Assembly: GCF_900142925.1 (NCBI RefSeq)
Contig: NZ_FRCN01000005.1
Location: 334,128 to 398,127, forward strand
Direction of reading: 5' to 3'
From: Chitinophaga sp. CF418
Lineage (GTDB): Bacteria > Bacteroidota > Bacteroidia > Chitinophagales > Chitinophagaceae
DNA: 64,000 nt
In this document: positions 25,218 to 34,605 of the stretch, in pieces
Layout of the letters: each line of letters opens with the position of its first letter
How positions within the stretch are numbered: the first letter of the stretch is position 1
Made by a program: the position numbers and the translations under genes
The notes under the pieces: generated by a model
What the model was told of the DNA's origin: nothing
Database searches by the model: none
Seen by the model: only the letters and a program-made list of their open reading frames with translations

Positions 25218-26089
25218 GATAATTGCCGCAGACTCTTTCTGAACTCTTCAGGCGTTTGCCCTGTATACTTCTTATAAAACTTCGTGAAGTAAGAATTATC
25301 TGCAAAATTCAGTTCGTAAGCGATCTCGGAAATAGTAGAGTCCTGACTGGTGAGCAGTCTCTTTGCTTCCAGGAGGATACGGTTGCGGATCACCTCTCCC
25401 GCCGACATGCCAAGCACACTGTTGCAGAGAGCATTTAAATGATTGGGCGTAACAAATAACCGCTCCGCATAATCTTTAGGCAGCTTTAAAGTACGGTAAT
25501 TCCTTTCGATCAACTTCTGAAAATTCTTTACCAACGCATAGTTGTAGGCATTTGCATGGGATGAGTCTTTATCAAAACTCAGGCGGCCCACCAGGATGAA
25601 CAGTTGCAACATCAATACCTGTATCATATCTACAGATAAACGCTCCCGCTGTTCACTCTCCCTGATCAATCCTTCAAAGATTAATGTTATGGGCTTATGC
25701 AGCTCTTCCGGCAAATTTATCACTGCCTCGTCAACGTCACCGCTGAAAAACGGGAACTGTTCCAGGTAATCGGGTTTCAGCAGCAGAGCGTGTAAAAATG
25801 TATGGGAGAAATTGAGGATATAACCATCTACATGGCCTTCAAACTGCCATCCGTGTACCTGTCCCGGTATCATGAAATAGATCTGGTAAGGCTTAACAGG
25901 AAAGGTTTTGAAATCAATGGTGTGTGTACCTGCTCCTTCAGTGAAAAGCATGACATGGAAAAAGGTGTGTTTATGCGCATTGCGCAGGTTCTCATGAACA
26001 AGCAGGTATGGTGCAAATCTGCTGATCTGAATATCATCATCCTTCACGCCTGATATTGCACCTACATCATAAACCGGAATTTTAGCCAT
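25214..26089 (-). CDS. AraC family transcriptional regulator
   Basis: 291 aa. The N-terminal cupin sensor (HKHTFFHVMLFTEGAGTHTI, IYFMIPGQVHGWQFEG) is of the type found in many Bacteroidota AraC proteins. The C-terminal HTH pair is LPKDYAERLFVTPNHLNALC and ISEIAYELNFADNSYFTKFY, with PEEFRKS at the end. No obvious target gene is adjacent on the same strand; the ABC permease gene reads towards it from upstream across the repeat region. Confidence 0.9.
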   Translation of the reverse strand: MAKIPVYDVGAISGVKDDDIQISRFAPYLLVHENLRNAHKHTFFHVMLFTEGAGTHTIDFKTFPVKPYQIYFMIPGQVHGWQFEGHVDGYILNFSHTFLHALLLKPDYLEQFPFFSGDVDEAVINLPEELHKPITLIFEGLIRESEQRERLSVDMIQVLMLQLFILVGRLSFDKDSSHANAYNYALVKNFQKLIERNYRTLKLPKDYAERLFVTPNHLNALCNSVLGMSAGEVIRNRILLEAKRLLTSQDSTISEIAYELNFADNSYFTKFYKKYTGQTPEEFRKSLRQLS

Positions 26090-26229
26090 CCTCGTAATGT
26101 TGGGGCTAAATTAACGAATTTTCGTCCGTTCAAAATGTTTGGGGGATTAGGGGATTCATGCGGGCCAATGTTATCGGGGTTGGGGATTACGCGGGGCGGA
26201 ACCCAACAATTCCGGGGGGCATACCATTT

Positions 26230-26292
26230 GTCCCCGGGGTTGCACCCCGGGCTATAAACACCAGGACTCCTAAAGGAGTCCATTGGCGTTTT
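26230..26292. repeat. GC-rich dispersed repeat, copy 1
   Basis: Contains the hairpin ccccggggttgcaccccggg, then gctataaaca, a second small hairpin (gactcctaaaggagtc) and cattggcgttttgtt. Copy 2 at 26420-26482 has the same order. This kind of repeat is widespread in Bacteroidota intergenic DNA as far as I recall; function unknown. Confidence 0.7.
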
Positions 26293-26293
26293 G

Positions 26294-26420
26294 TTTCCCG
26301 GTTTATTGCCATTCGTTGTGTTCCCCGGTTTGTTGCCATTCGTTGTGTTTCCCGGTTTATTACCATTCGTTGTGTTCCCCGGTTTGTTACCATTCGTTGT
26401 GTTCCCCGGTTTGTTGCCAT
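26294..26420. repeat. 27-bp tandem repeat, 4.7 units
   Basis: Units of the form tt(c/t)cccggttt(g/a)tt(g/a)ccattcgttgtg lie at 26294, 26321, 26348, 26375 and (partial) 26402. On the minus strand they would encode GNKPGNTTN repeats inside an open frame (26062-26433), but no start or domain supports a gene. The array sits exactly between two copies of the GC-rich repeat. There are no spacers, so it is not a CRISPR array. Confidence 0.85.
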
Positions 26421-26482
26421 CCCGGGGTTGCACCCCGGGCTATAAACAAAAGGTACTAATGGAATCCATTGACGTTTTGTTG
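26420..26482. repeat. GC-rich dispersed repeat, copy 2
   Basis: Begins cccggggttgcaccccgggc, then tataaaca, a degenerate second hairpin and ccattgacgttttgtt. Same layout as copy 1, which suggests the tandem array grew between two repeat copies. Confidence 0.7.
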
Positions 26483-26492
26483 AGCATACGTC

Positions 26493-28874
26493 CTATTCTA
26501 TTTTCAGGCTCTTCACAGGGTTCATTAATGCAGCCCTTACACTCTGGTAACTCACCGTCAGCAAGGCTATGCATCCTATCACAAAACCCGTCAACACAAA
26601 CATCCACCACTCTATGTCAATCTTATAAGCAAATCCCTGCAGCCAGTGGTTCATGAATAACCAGGCGGCGGGGAATCCGAGTACCATAGCCGCCAGGATC
26701 AGTTTCAGGAAATCGCCTGACAGCATCGCGGTGATGTTCGATACAGAAGCACCCAACACCTTGCGTACACCAATCTCTTTGGTGCGTTGGGCAGCAGTAA
26801 AAGTGGCCAGTCCAAACAATCCCAGGCAGGAAATAAAAATAGCAAGCAGGGCAAAGTAGTTGGAGAGCGAACTTACAACCTGTTCGCTTTTATACAGCTT
26901 CGTATATTCCTGGTCAGAGAACTGGTATGTAAAAGGGAATCCCGGATTCAATGTCCCGCACAGCTTTTCCAGACCGGCAATAGCTTCTTTTGTTTTACCT
27001 GCCTTCGTCCTGATCAGGATGGTGCCCCATGACCAGTTTTCATCCAACCGGATGATGAGCGGGTCTATCGACTGATGTATAGAGTTAAAATGAAAATCTT
27101 TGAGCACACCAATAACTGGCCCCTGGTTACCGCGCCAGGTCACTATCTGACCAATAGGATCTTTATACCCGATCTTTTTCACCGCTGTTTCATTGAGCAG
27201 ATAAGCTACCGAGTCAGTACCAAACTCCCTGGAAAAGTCACGTCCTGCCATTAGTTGCAGCTTCATTGTCTTTACGAAATCATATCCTACCACACCATCT
27301 GCAAATGATATTATATCATTGGGATCCTTACCTGTCCAGGCAACATCTCCTGTATGATGCTCAATAATAGTCGGTGAATTCCTCATTTTTGACACACTGA
27401 GGATACCCGGCAGCCGGGATGCTTCTTCCTTGAAATGAGCATAGTGACCGATCAAATCTCCTTCAATGGGAATGTATATCAGGTCCTCCCTGTCATATCC
27501 TAAGTTCTTCGTCTGTATATAATTCATCTGACGGTATATCACGATCATGCTGACCATGAGTATAATGGAAAGTGCAAACTGGAATACTACCAATCCTTTT
27601 CTCAGCCAGGCAGTCCCTCCGCCGACCTTCAATCCTCCTTTCAATACACGCACCGGATTCAGCGAAGAAAGAAATAAGGCCGGGTAACTGCCAGCAACAA
27701 CACCAGTCACAATCAGTAATCCTATCAATGACAACCAGAACAGCGGCTGGGTAAGCGGTAAGAATAAGTGTTTTCCTGTTAGTGTGTTAAATGCAGGTAA
27801 CAACAGTATGGCCAGCAGAACGGCGACAACAAAGGCGCATGCTGTTAGCAGCATTGCTTCTCCCATGAACTGGCTGACCAATGAAAAACGATCTGCGCCT
27901 ATGACCTTTCTCAGTCCTACCTCTTTTGCGCGTTTGGCAGATTGAGCGGTGGTCAGGTTCATGAAATTGATACAGGCTATCAGCAGAATAAAAATGGATA
28001 CAAGTGTGAACAGTTTTACATATTCTATGCGTCCTCCATCCGGCACTCCGTTTTTAAATACCGAATGCAGATAGGTTTCAGGATAAGGCTGTATCCCCAG
28101 TTCAATACGCTCCCCTTCTACTTTTGATTTATATCTGTAGATAAAGTCCTTCATCTTGGCAGCCACTTTATCGCGATCAGCATCCTTACGTAACTGGACA
28201 AACGTAGCCGGACTCGTATTGCTCCAGTTATTCACCCAGTCATTTGTCGCTGCAAAAGCTTTCCAGCTCCGCAGAAAATCAAAATGCCGGGAAGAATTTT
28301 CAGGTACATCTTCAAAGATGGCTGTCACCTGCAGATCTTCTTTATTTTCGAAACGTATGGTTTTGCCTATTGCCTTTTCGGGGCTGCCGAAAAAGAAGGC
28401 TGCCATCTTATGGGAAATGGCAATATCAGTGAGGCTGTTTAATGCGGTGACAGGATTACCATGTAACAATGGGTAACTAAACATGCGGAGGAAATCGGCG
28501 CCGGCATAATAGCCTTCCATTTTACCAGTCTGTTCGCCTGCCTTAAAAGTATTAAGGGTACCGGGGGGAGCTGTGTATTCCAGTCCGCTGGCATATTGCA
28601 CTTCCGGCATTACCCTTTTCAGCTCTTCTGCCAGCAAGGCCTGGGTTGTATAACCTGAACCGACTTTGCCATCATAGAACTGGCTTTCATACACCTGGTA
28701 CAGATAGTCACCATTTGTATGAAAGCCGTCCACGCCACGCTCATCCTGCAACCAGAGAATGATCAGCAGACTACAGGCCATCCCCAGGGCAAGGCCCGAC
28801 ATATTGATAGCGGAAAATATCTTATTGCGGAGCAGGTTCCGCCAGGCGATTTTAATATAGTTTCTCAGCATCAT
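26493..28874 (-). CDS. ABC transporter permease (MacB/FtsX type)
   Basis: 793 aa. It has the two-half layout typical of Bacteroidota MacB-like permeases: an N-terminal helix (NYIKIAWRNLLRNKIFSAIN), a large periplasmic MacB domain, three helices around residue 290-400 with NLTTAQSAKRAKEVGLRKVI, a second periplasmic domain, and final helices with FTAAQRTKEIGVRKVLGAS. The repeated (K/R)E(V/I)G-RKV-GA motif contacts the ATPase. No ATPase gene is adjacent. A paralogue with an extra N-terminal domain lies at 53396-56080. Likely role: peptide or drug efflux or mechanotransmission at the inner membrane. Confidence 0.9.
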   Translation of the reverse strand: MMLRNYIKIAWRNLLRNKIFSAINMSGLALGMACSLLIILWLQDERGVDGFHTNGDYLYQVYESQFYDGKVGSGYTTQALLAEELKRVMPEVQYASGLEYTAPPGTLNTFKAGEQTGKMEGYYAGADFLRMFSYPLLHGNPVTALNSLTDIAISHKMAAFFFGSPEKAIGKTIRFENKEDLQVTAIFEDVPENSSRHFDFLRSWKAFAATNDWVNNWSNTSPATFVQLRKDADRDKVAAKMKDFIYRYKSKVEGERIELGIQPYPETYLHSVFKNGVPDGGRIEYVKLFTLVSIFILLIACINFMNLTTAQSAKRAKEVGLRKVIGADRFSLVSQFMGEAMLLTACAFVVAVLLAILLLPAFNTLTGKHLFLPLTQPLFWLSLIGLLIVTGVVAGSYPALFLSSLNPVRVLKGGLKVGGGTAWLRKGLVVFQFALSIILMVSMIVIYRQMNYIQTKNLGYDREDLIYIPIEGDLIGHYAHFKEEASRLPGILSVSKMRNSPTIIEHHTGDVAWTGKDPNDIISFADGVVGYDFVKTMKLQLMAGRDFSREFGTDSVAYLLNETAVKKIGYKDPIGQIVTWRGNQGPVIGVLKDFHFNSIHQSIDPLIIRLDENWSWGTILIRTKAGKTKEAIAGLEKLCGTLNPGFPFTYQFSDQEYTKLYKSEQVVSSLSNYFALLAIFISCLGLFGLATFTAAQRTKEIGVRKVLGASVSNITAMLSGDFLKLILAAMVLGFPAAWLFMNHWLQGFAYKIDIEWWMFVLTGFVIGCIALLTVSYQSVRAALMNPVKSLKIE

Positions 28875-29047
28875 AAAAGGTCTTGATCCTGATTAGTATC
28901 AGTGAATACTATACCACAATATAAACATACTTATTTACAACAACTTATACAGTCAGGGGTAACCTATTTTGTTCGCTTTCAGCATAAGTATTGTTCATAT
29001 CCGAACAGGGGGCACTACATTAACGCAATGGCGGGAACAGGCACCTG

Positions 29048-29539
29048 CTATTCAAAAAATTCCAGCTCGCCTGACATATACAGGTAAGCCTCGGCCTTAC
29101 GGCGGCGGGTCAGTCCATCCAGTACTTTTCCTCCGGATACATTCCATTTCAGGAATTCCATAACAACAGAAGGGTCTTTAGGGTTTGCTTTTACCACCTT
29201 CAGCAGGGTGCTGTCTCCCAGGCCTTCAGCAATGCCATTGTTATTCATATCAGCGCCAACGTTGTACGCAAAAGATACGAGGGCGTCAAACTGCTGTTGT
29301 TTCAGCGCTATACCAGTTGTCAGCTTAGTTACTTTCGCCACAAATCCTTTCTTGATACTGGCAAACAGGGCATCTGCACGCTGCTGAGTGATTACATCAC
29401 CTTTTTTAACCGGCTTCTCGTCTTCGTAAACGGTGTTACCCCAACCAATTGTCCAAACGCCTTTACTGTCCTGGTATGCTGTGAGACGGCATTTCTCGAA
29501 ATGCTTAATGAGCTTCTCCCCTTGGGCGCCTAATTCCAT
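29048..29539 (-). CDS. Phage-type lysozyme (glycoside hydrolase family 24)
   Basis: 163 aa. The N-terminal catalytic triad of T4-type lysozymes is visible: Glu in KHFEKCRLTAY (about residue 15), Asp in YQDSKGVWTIGWGNT (about 24) and Thr (about 29). QQFDALVSFAYNVG and the late LTRRRKAEAYLYM also match the family. It cleaves peptidoglycan. There is no signal peptide, and no holin, spanin or other phage gene nearby, so it is a lone gene rather than part of a prophage. An AT-rich 10-bp-arm palindrome (29578-29601) lies 39 nt upstream. Confidence 0.9.
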   Translation of the reverse strand: MELGAQGEKLIKHFEKCRLTAYQDSKGVWTIGWGNTVYEDEKPVKKGDVITQQRADALFASIKKGFVAKVTKLTTGIALKQQQFDALVSFAYNVGADMNNNGIAEGLGDSTLLKVVKANPKDPSVVMEFLKWNVSGGKVLDGLTRRRKAEAYLYMSGELEFFE

Positions 29540-29577
29540 AGTGTATAGATTGAAATGTTTAGATTCTTAAGCATTAA

Positions 29578-29601
29578 AGATATAATAAATATATTATATC
29601 T
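29578..29601. repeat. AT-rich palindrome upstream of the lysozyme gene
   Basis: Arms agatataata and tattatatct around a 4-nt centre. It lies between the end of the beta-lactamase-family gene and the lysozyme start, so it could be an operator or part of the promoter. Confidence 0.4.
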
Positions 29602-29670
29602 CAAGTCCGCCCATGGAAAACCTGGAAGAGCTTCTTGACTGTTGCGTGTATAAGGAAGAATGCAGAATGC

Positions 29671-31230
29671 TTATTTTGTTGCATCCAGGATCAGGATACC
29701 CCAGAAAAAGAGATCCGGCGGAAGCGAATCCCAGTTGTTGTAAGCATGCCCGGCATCAGACTTGTAATGAAGGATATAACTCCCTGCCGGCAACGTGATA
29801 ACCTGGTCAACCTTTTGATTTTTGAGCGCTCCTCCGGCAGGACTAGCAGGTTGTCCCTGCATCTGCCACACAATCTTGCCGTTATGGTCAGTGATCCATC
29901 CGTAATCGCACCAGGAGCTGCCATCTCCTGAACAGTTTTCTCCCACACCATAGATCCTCAGCTTGACTGGCCGAGATAAAGTGAATGGCCTGGAAAGTTC
30001 CCGGTTGATCCCTACTTCCCCTATTCCGGCAACCAGCTTGCCTGTAGGTACTGCCGGGCCACTCACCGGGTTATTCTTTTTATATAGGGCATATAAATTG
30101 CGTGCTTTCAGACTATCGCCGTTGAGGAGGGCCATGGTCGCACCATCGATCAGTTCTTTATTGTACAGGTCATGTGGCGGTTGTTCACTTTTCAGTATAA
30201 AACAATGATAAAAAAGCTGTGCGACCGGCGACATAAACAGGTCTCCATCTCCTAGTTGAAAGGGTTGACTGAGTTTATCAGTATTGCAGGTAACAGCCAG
30301 CGTCAATCTCAGTGCAGGCACTTTAACAAAAAGGGCCGATTCTCCCGGCGTCTGTCCGTAATGCCAATAAAAGTCCATTCCCTGATACTGCTGCACAAAC
30401 CAACCAAGACCGTAGGGAGTAATAGTGCCGTTCCGTGTGCGGTTGGGCGTAAACACCTGCTTTTGCAATGCTGCGGAAATAAACAGATTACCGTCAATGG
30501 CTTCTGAGTATTTTAACAGGTCTCCTGCAGTTGTTACCAGCCCTCCGAAAGCACCGAACTCACCCGAATATTCCATACGGGCGATCTCACCTTTAGCGGT
30601 CATATTATAAGGCACAGCCAAACGGGAGATGGCTGTATCGAAATATGGTATTACTCCAGGATTGATCTTCTTGTATTCATAAAACTGATGCAGCGATAGG
30701 AACGGTGCTGAGGAAGTCATTTTTAGTGGAATAAGGATATTCTCCATCAGCAGGCGATAAAACGGCATACCAGATGCCTTCTCCATTACAGACCCAAGCA
30801 ATCCAAACCGGTAACCGTTATACTGGAAAGCCATCCCCGGCGTTCCCTCGGAAGTATGGGTCAGCAACTGCCTGAGAGTAATATTGGGATTGCCCAGGTC
30901 CAGGTCATATTTGCTGATGGGATCATCCAGGTTCAGTTTCCCCTGTGCTACCAGTTGCATGATCAGCGTGGATGTAAAGGTCTTTGTGACTGAAGCGACG
31001 CGGAAAGATGTCTGCGCTGTTGCCGGTACCCGGTCTTTCAGGTTGGCAAGTCCGAATCCCTGCTTTAACAGGATATTCTTATCCTGTTTCACGGCTACTG
31101 CCATACCTGGTATCTTCAGTTGCATCCGGATGGAATCTAATCCTGCGGCAAACCGCACAACGCGTATGTCCTGCTGGGCCGCTGCCAGGTTCGTACAGGC
31201 GCTCAGGATGAGCATTAAGCAGTATTTCAT
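29671..31230 (-). CDS. Serine hydrolase of the beta-lactamase / class C family
   Basis: 519 aa with a signal peptide (MKYCLMLILSACTNLAAAQ). Residues 30-350 form the catalytic domain: SxxK in FRVASVTKTFTSTL (Ser at about residue 79), the Tyr motif in FQYNGYRFGLLGSVM (YNG, about residue 145) and HYGQTPGESALF in place of the KTG/HxG box. Family members are esterases, D-aminopeptidases or penicillin-binding proteins. The C-terminal 150 residues form a separate beta-rich domain with Cys/Trp residues (CSGDGSSWCDYGW) of unknown role. Substrate cannot be told. Confidence 0.88.
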   Translation of the reverse strand: MKYCLMLILSACTNLAAAQQDIRVVRFAAGLDSIRMQLKIPGMAVAVKQDKNILLKQGFGLANLKDRVPATAQTSFRVASVTKTFTSTLIMQLVAQGKLNLDDPISKYDLDLGNPNITLRQLLTHTSEGTPGMAFQYNGYRFGLLGSVMEKASGMPFYRLLMENILIPLKMTSSAPFLSLHQFYEYKKINPGVIPYFDTAISRLAVPYNMTAKGEIARMEYSGEFGAFGGLVTTAGDLLKYSEAIDGNLFISAALQKQVFTPNRTRNGTITPYGLGWFVQQYQGMDFYWHYGQTPGESALFVKVPALRLTLAVTCNTDKLSQPFQLGDGDLFMSPVAQLFYHCFILKSEQPPHDLYNKELIDGATMALLNGDSLKARNLYALYKKNNPVSGPAVPTGKLVAGIGEVGINRELSRPFTLSRPVKLRIYGVGENCSGDGSSWCDYGWITDHNGKIVWQMQGQPASPAGGALKNQKVDQVITLPAGSYILHYKSDAGHAYNNWDSLPPDLFFWGILILDATK

Positions 31231-31380
31231 CGACTTAATATTGGGAAAACAATTGATCTACTTGTCATGATGTACCCACTTCACTGACAATCGGAAACCA
31301 CCTTCTAAAAGGAATACATATCAGCAATGAAGTTAGTCATTTTATGCCGGGAATTGTAAACTGATCCAAAGCGATGAATC

Positions 31381-31995
31381 CCCAGCAACGATGACGCTAT
31401 CGCAGGGACAGATGTCACCATTAAGGCCAATGTACCTATCACTCAAACTATTCTCGTAAAAGCAGGACAAACCTATGATGGTGGCGGAAATACCATTATT
31501 GCCTCCGGCATGGGTGACGGCAGCCAGGCTGAGGATCAGAAACCTATATTCCGACTGGAAAATGGCGCAGTACTCAAAAATGTAAAGATTGGTGCCCCGG
31601 GTTGCGACGGTGTGCACGTATATGGAAATGCCACTCTGGAAAATGTACAATGGCCGGACGTTGGAGAAGATGCTATGACGCTTAAATCAAAGGGCACCGT
31701 AACGTTGACCAACTGCGTTGCACAAAAAGCATATGATAAGATACTGCAAATAAACGCAGATGGGACTATCATATTGAACAACTTCAAGGCAACCACTTTT
31801 GGAAAGGTACTACGTACCAATGGTAGTGGTCAGTATGCCGTGACCGTTACTATCAATGGCGGTACTTTTTCAGGAGGTACAAACATCGTGTGTACAGAAA
31901 GCGTAAACCTGAGAGTTCGATACAGGAATATTACGACTTCCAGTGTAACCAAACTGTGGGAAGTACCTAATTCCTCGCAGGTAAGTACATATTAA
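31381..31995 (+). pseudogene. Pectate lyase family 3 gene without a usable start
   Basis: The frame encodes a nearly whole PL3 catalytic domain: [81 protein letters not shown] and [11 protein letters not shown]. Upstream, an ATG at 31327 begins MKLVILCREL but hits TAA at 31357 and TGA at 31375 in the same frame, so the signal peptide is lost. The first in-frame ATG (31510) would delete the first coils of the beta-helix. I read it as a broken gene; a sequencing error in the leader is an alternative. Confidence 0.65.
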
Positions 31996-32207
31996 TGAGG
32001 TAAAGACCGGGTACATATTCTCCAGAGAAATATCCGGATAATATGTACACGTTTTCAAATGGGTTTTCAGTTAAAACATGTAACTTCACCGGCTATTTGA
32101 AATGTGTTAATTCCATCTGATTTTAAATTAGTTAACCACATATTGAGATTGATTGTTTGTTCATAATTCATTATTAGGTAACCATAAATTCAAATGTTGA
32201 TTGTCTT

Positions 32208-33362
32208 ATGAACGATTACAAATTATTATTCGTTGAGCTTAAAAAGAAAGTACAACAAGCACAGTTGAAAACTGTCATTGCTGCAAATGCCCATATGCTG
32301 TTTTTATATTGGGAAACCGGCAATTTTATTATTAAGCATCAGGAAGAACAAGGATGGGGTGCAAAAATCATATCATTGTTAGCAGCCGATTTAAAAAAAG
32401 AGTTCCCTTCAATCAAAGGGTTTTCAGCCAGAAATTTGTTGTATATGAAACAATTCTCGGAAACCTATCCTATACAACTTTTACAAAAATTTGTACAATT
32501 GGAAGCTGAATTAGGTACATCCGATGCATTGACCCAGCATATCCTTGAAAAACTAAATTTAGCTGATAATCAATTAGTTGAAATTACGCAACAACCTGTT
32601 GCGCAATTAGAAGAAACAATTTTTCTACAATCTATAGTTTCAAAACTTACATGGTCTCACCATGTAATTTTAATGGACAAGATAGCAGATCCAGGCAAAC
32701 GATTCTGGTATATGTTAAATACAATAGAACATGGAAATAGTCGTAATGTCCTTGCCATGCAGATAGAAAGTGGCCTATATGAGAGACAGGTAGTAGCAAA
32801 AAAAGTAACCAACTTTTCGAAAACTATGCCGGAACCTCAAACTGATTTTGCCAACTATATTCTGAAGGACCCATATATATTTGATTTTGTCCAGGCGAAA
32901 GGAAAAGCTGACGAAAGAAATATTGAACAACAACTCACCGACCACATTACTAAATTCCTGCTGGAACTCGGTAAGGGGTTTGCCTTTATAGGTAAACAAG
33001 TACGCGTAGAAATAGGTGGTCAGGATTTTTATATAGATCTCCTCCTTTACCATACCCGTCTGCATGCCTACGTAGTAGTTGAGTTGAAGGCACGTGATTT
33101 TGAAGCAGGTGATACCGGTCAGCTTAATTTCTACATCAATGTCATAAATGACCAGCTGAAAGGTCCGGGAGACAACGACACCATCGGTATTTTATTATGC
33201 AAAGGAAAGAATGAGGTATTAGCTGAATATGCACTGAAAGGAATGCAACATCCAATTGGTGTAGCGGAATATCAATTGGCGAAAGCAATTCCTGAAGAAC
33301 TGAAATCCCAGCTACCGGATATTGCAGACTTAGAACAGGAACTAGTAGAAGATAAGCAATAA
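32208..33362 (+). CDS. YhcG-type PDDEXK nuclease domain protein (DUF1016)
   Basis: 384 aa. The N-terminal helical DUF1016 part is clear (MLFLYWETGNFIIKHQEEQG, FSARNLLYMKQFSETYP). The C-terminal nuclease shows FYIDLLLYHTRLHAYVVVEL with K in ELKARDF, the D...(E/V)xK core of PDDEXK folds, plus GQLNFYINVIND and IGILLCKGKN. YhcG proteins occur on mobile and defence loci, often with restriction-modification genes; here it stands alone. The gene is AT-rich against its neighbours, consistent with transfer. A hairpin terminator follows at 33412. Confidence 0.9.
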   Translation: MNDYKLLFVELKKKVQQAQLKTVIAANAHMLFLYWETGNFIIKHQEEQGWGAKIISLLAADLKKEFPSIKGFSARNLLYMKQFSETYPIQLLQKFVQLEAELGTSDALTQHILEKLNLADNQLVEITQQPVAQLEETIFLQSIVSKLTWSHHVILMDKIADPGKRFWYMLNTIEHGNSRNVLAMQIESGLYERQVVAKKVTNFSKTMPEPQTDFANYILKDPYIFDFVQAKGKADERNIEQQLTDHITKFLLELGKGFAFIGKQVRVEIGGQDFYIDLLLYHTRLHAYVVVELKARDFEAGDTGQLNFYINVINDQLKGPGDNDTIGILLCKGKNEVLAEYALKGMQHPIGVAEYQLAKAIPEELKSQLPDIADLEQELVEDKQ

Positions 33363-33399
33363 ATATTGCTTAATTACCCAGCTGTTGGGGAGTGCTGGT

Positions 33400-33446
33400 A
33401 AAACAAAAAGAGCCTTCAGATGATGTCTGAAGGCTTAAATTTTTCC
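33400..33446. terminator. Hairpin terminator after the YhcG-type gene
   Basis: A 10-bp stem (agccttcaga / tctgaaggct) with a 5-nt loop, A-rich on the left and T-rich on the right, so bidirectional. The stem is the same as the hairpin inside the tRNA-Ser scar repeats at 38.7, 40.0, 49.9, 53.3 and 56.8 kb, and it may be the outermost trace of that family. Confidence 0.75.
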
Positions 33447-33700
33447 GCTATATATTGGATTTTTTTGCATAAATCCCTCTATAAGAAATTGATTCCAAAA
33501 TATATAATTCAAACCCAGTCACTTTTTTTTATCAGATAAGTCCACTGCACCTATATCGCTCCATTAGTGATTTACTTTGACCTGTCGCCCATCGCCACGC
33601 GCGTTAAGCCGATTTTAAAAGCAGGAAGATATAGTGTCGCAAATTTTATTGCGTCATATGACAAATTCGCAGCTATCTTTATGAAGTGAATCGGGAAAAC
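33447..33700. other. AT-rich intergenic stretch
   Basis: No gene seen between the terminator and the AraC start. There is no recognisable repeat besides the hairpin to its left. Confidence 0.5.
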
Positions 33701-34564
33701 ATGTCTAAAAAGCGAAAATCCATTCCAGTAAATCCTATGGCGAACCAGTTTGGCTCAGGTATCGCTATTGAAAAAATATCTGTTAAAGATTTACACGCTG
33801 GAGACATGGAAGACGCAAAGAAATCACATCGGGAGGATGGGCATTCATTCTTCCTGCTTGAAAAAGGAAGCGTTTCCATTGAAATTGATTTTCAAAAGCA
33901 TACAATCAAGCCTTTCTCTATTATCTATATTCACCCTAATCAGGTACATCGCATAATAACCTTTGAAAATGTGGTCGTCAGCTGTTGGTCAATCAATAAT
34001 GAACAACTGAATCCTGAATATCTGAAATTACTGGAGGATATCACACCAGCAAAACCGCTGGTTTTAAAAGAAGAAACGTTTTCCATTCTTTCTGAAGCAG
34101 TATCGCTTTGCATAAAATTTTTTGACCGGAAAAACGACCGACTATATCATTCGTTACTAAAAGATAGTTGCAACGCATTGGTCGCATTAGTTGTTTCACA
34201 ATATCTGGAACAATCTAAACCAACTGACAAGCTTTCACGACTTGAAACTGTTTCAAAAGCCTTCAAAGAACTATTAGAACGTAATTATACAATTGCCAAG
34301 CGACCGGCAGAGTATGCCCAAAAACTAAACATATCTACACCTTACCTGAACGAATGCGTCAAAAACACAACGGGGCATTCTGTTTCCCATCATATACAGC
34401 AACGATTGATCCTAGAAGCGAAACGTTTTCTTTCTCATTCTGATAAAGCGGTAAAAGAAATTGCTACGGAACTAGGTTATGATGATTATCAATATTTTTC
34501 ACGATTATTTACCAAAGCTGTAGGAAAAACACCAATAGCTTTCCGAAACAAAAACCTCGATTAG
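33701..34564 (+). CDS. AraC family transcriptional regulator
   Basis: 287 aa from ATG 33701 (MSKKRKSIPVNPMANQ); a GTG at 33686 in the same frame is possible. The N-terminal cupin sensor is SFFLLEKGSVSIEIDF and YIHPNQVHRI. The C-terminal HTH pair is RPAEYAQKLNISTPYLNECV and VKEIATELGYDDYQYFSRLF. It lies 41 nt (annotated starts) upstream of a flavin monooxygenase gene in the same direction and probably regulates it. Confidence 0.88.
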   Translation: MSKKRKSIPVNPMANQFGSGIAIEKISVKDLHAGDMEDAKKSHREDGHSFFLLEKGSVSIEIDFQKHTIKPFSIIYIHPNQVHRIITFENVVVSCWSINNEQLNPEYLKLLEDITPAKPLVLKEETFSILSEAVSLCIKFFDRKNDRLYHSLLKDSCNALVALVVSQYLEQSKPTDKLSRLETVSKAFKELLERNYTIAKRPAEYAQKLNISTPYLNECVKNTTGHSVSHHIQQRLILEAKRFLSHSDKAVKEIATELGYDDYQYFSRLFTKAVGKTPIAFRNKNLD

Positions 34565-34605
34565 TCCAATACTTACTTCGTATTGTCATTATTTCCCGTA
34601 TTTAT

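Noticed and set aside
26294-26420. CRISPR-like array
   Set aside because: The 27-bp units are directly joined with no spacers, and no cas gene is in the window.
26062-26433. GNKPGNTTN repeat protein on the minus strand
   Set aside because: The frame stays open because the 27-bp repeat is a multiple of three; no signal, domain or promoter supports a gene. Kept only as a possibility in the findings.
29048-29539. Prophage remnant because of the GH24 lysozyme
   Set aside because: No other phage gene (holin, tail, terminase, integrase) is nearby.
32208-33362. Restriction-modification locus around the YhcG-type nuclease
   Set aside because: No methyltransferase, specificity or restriction subunit is adjacent; the nuclease stands alone.
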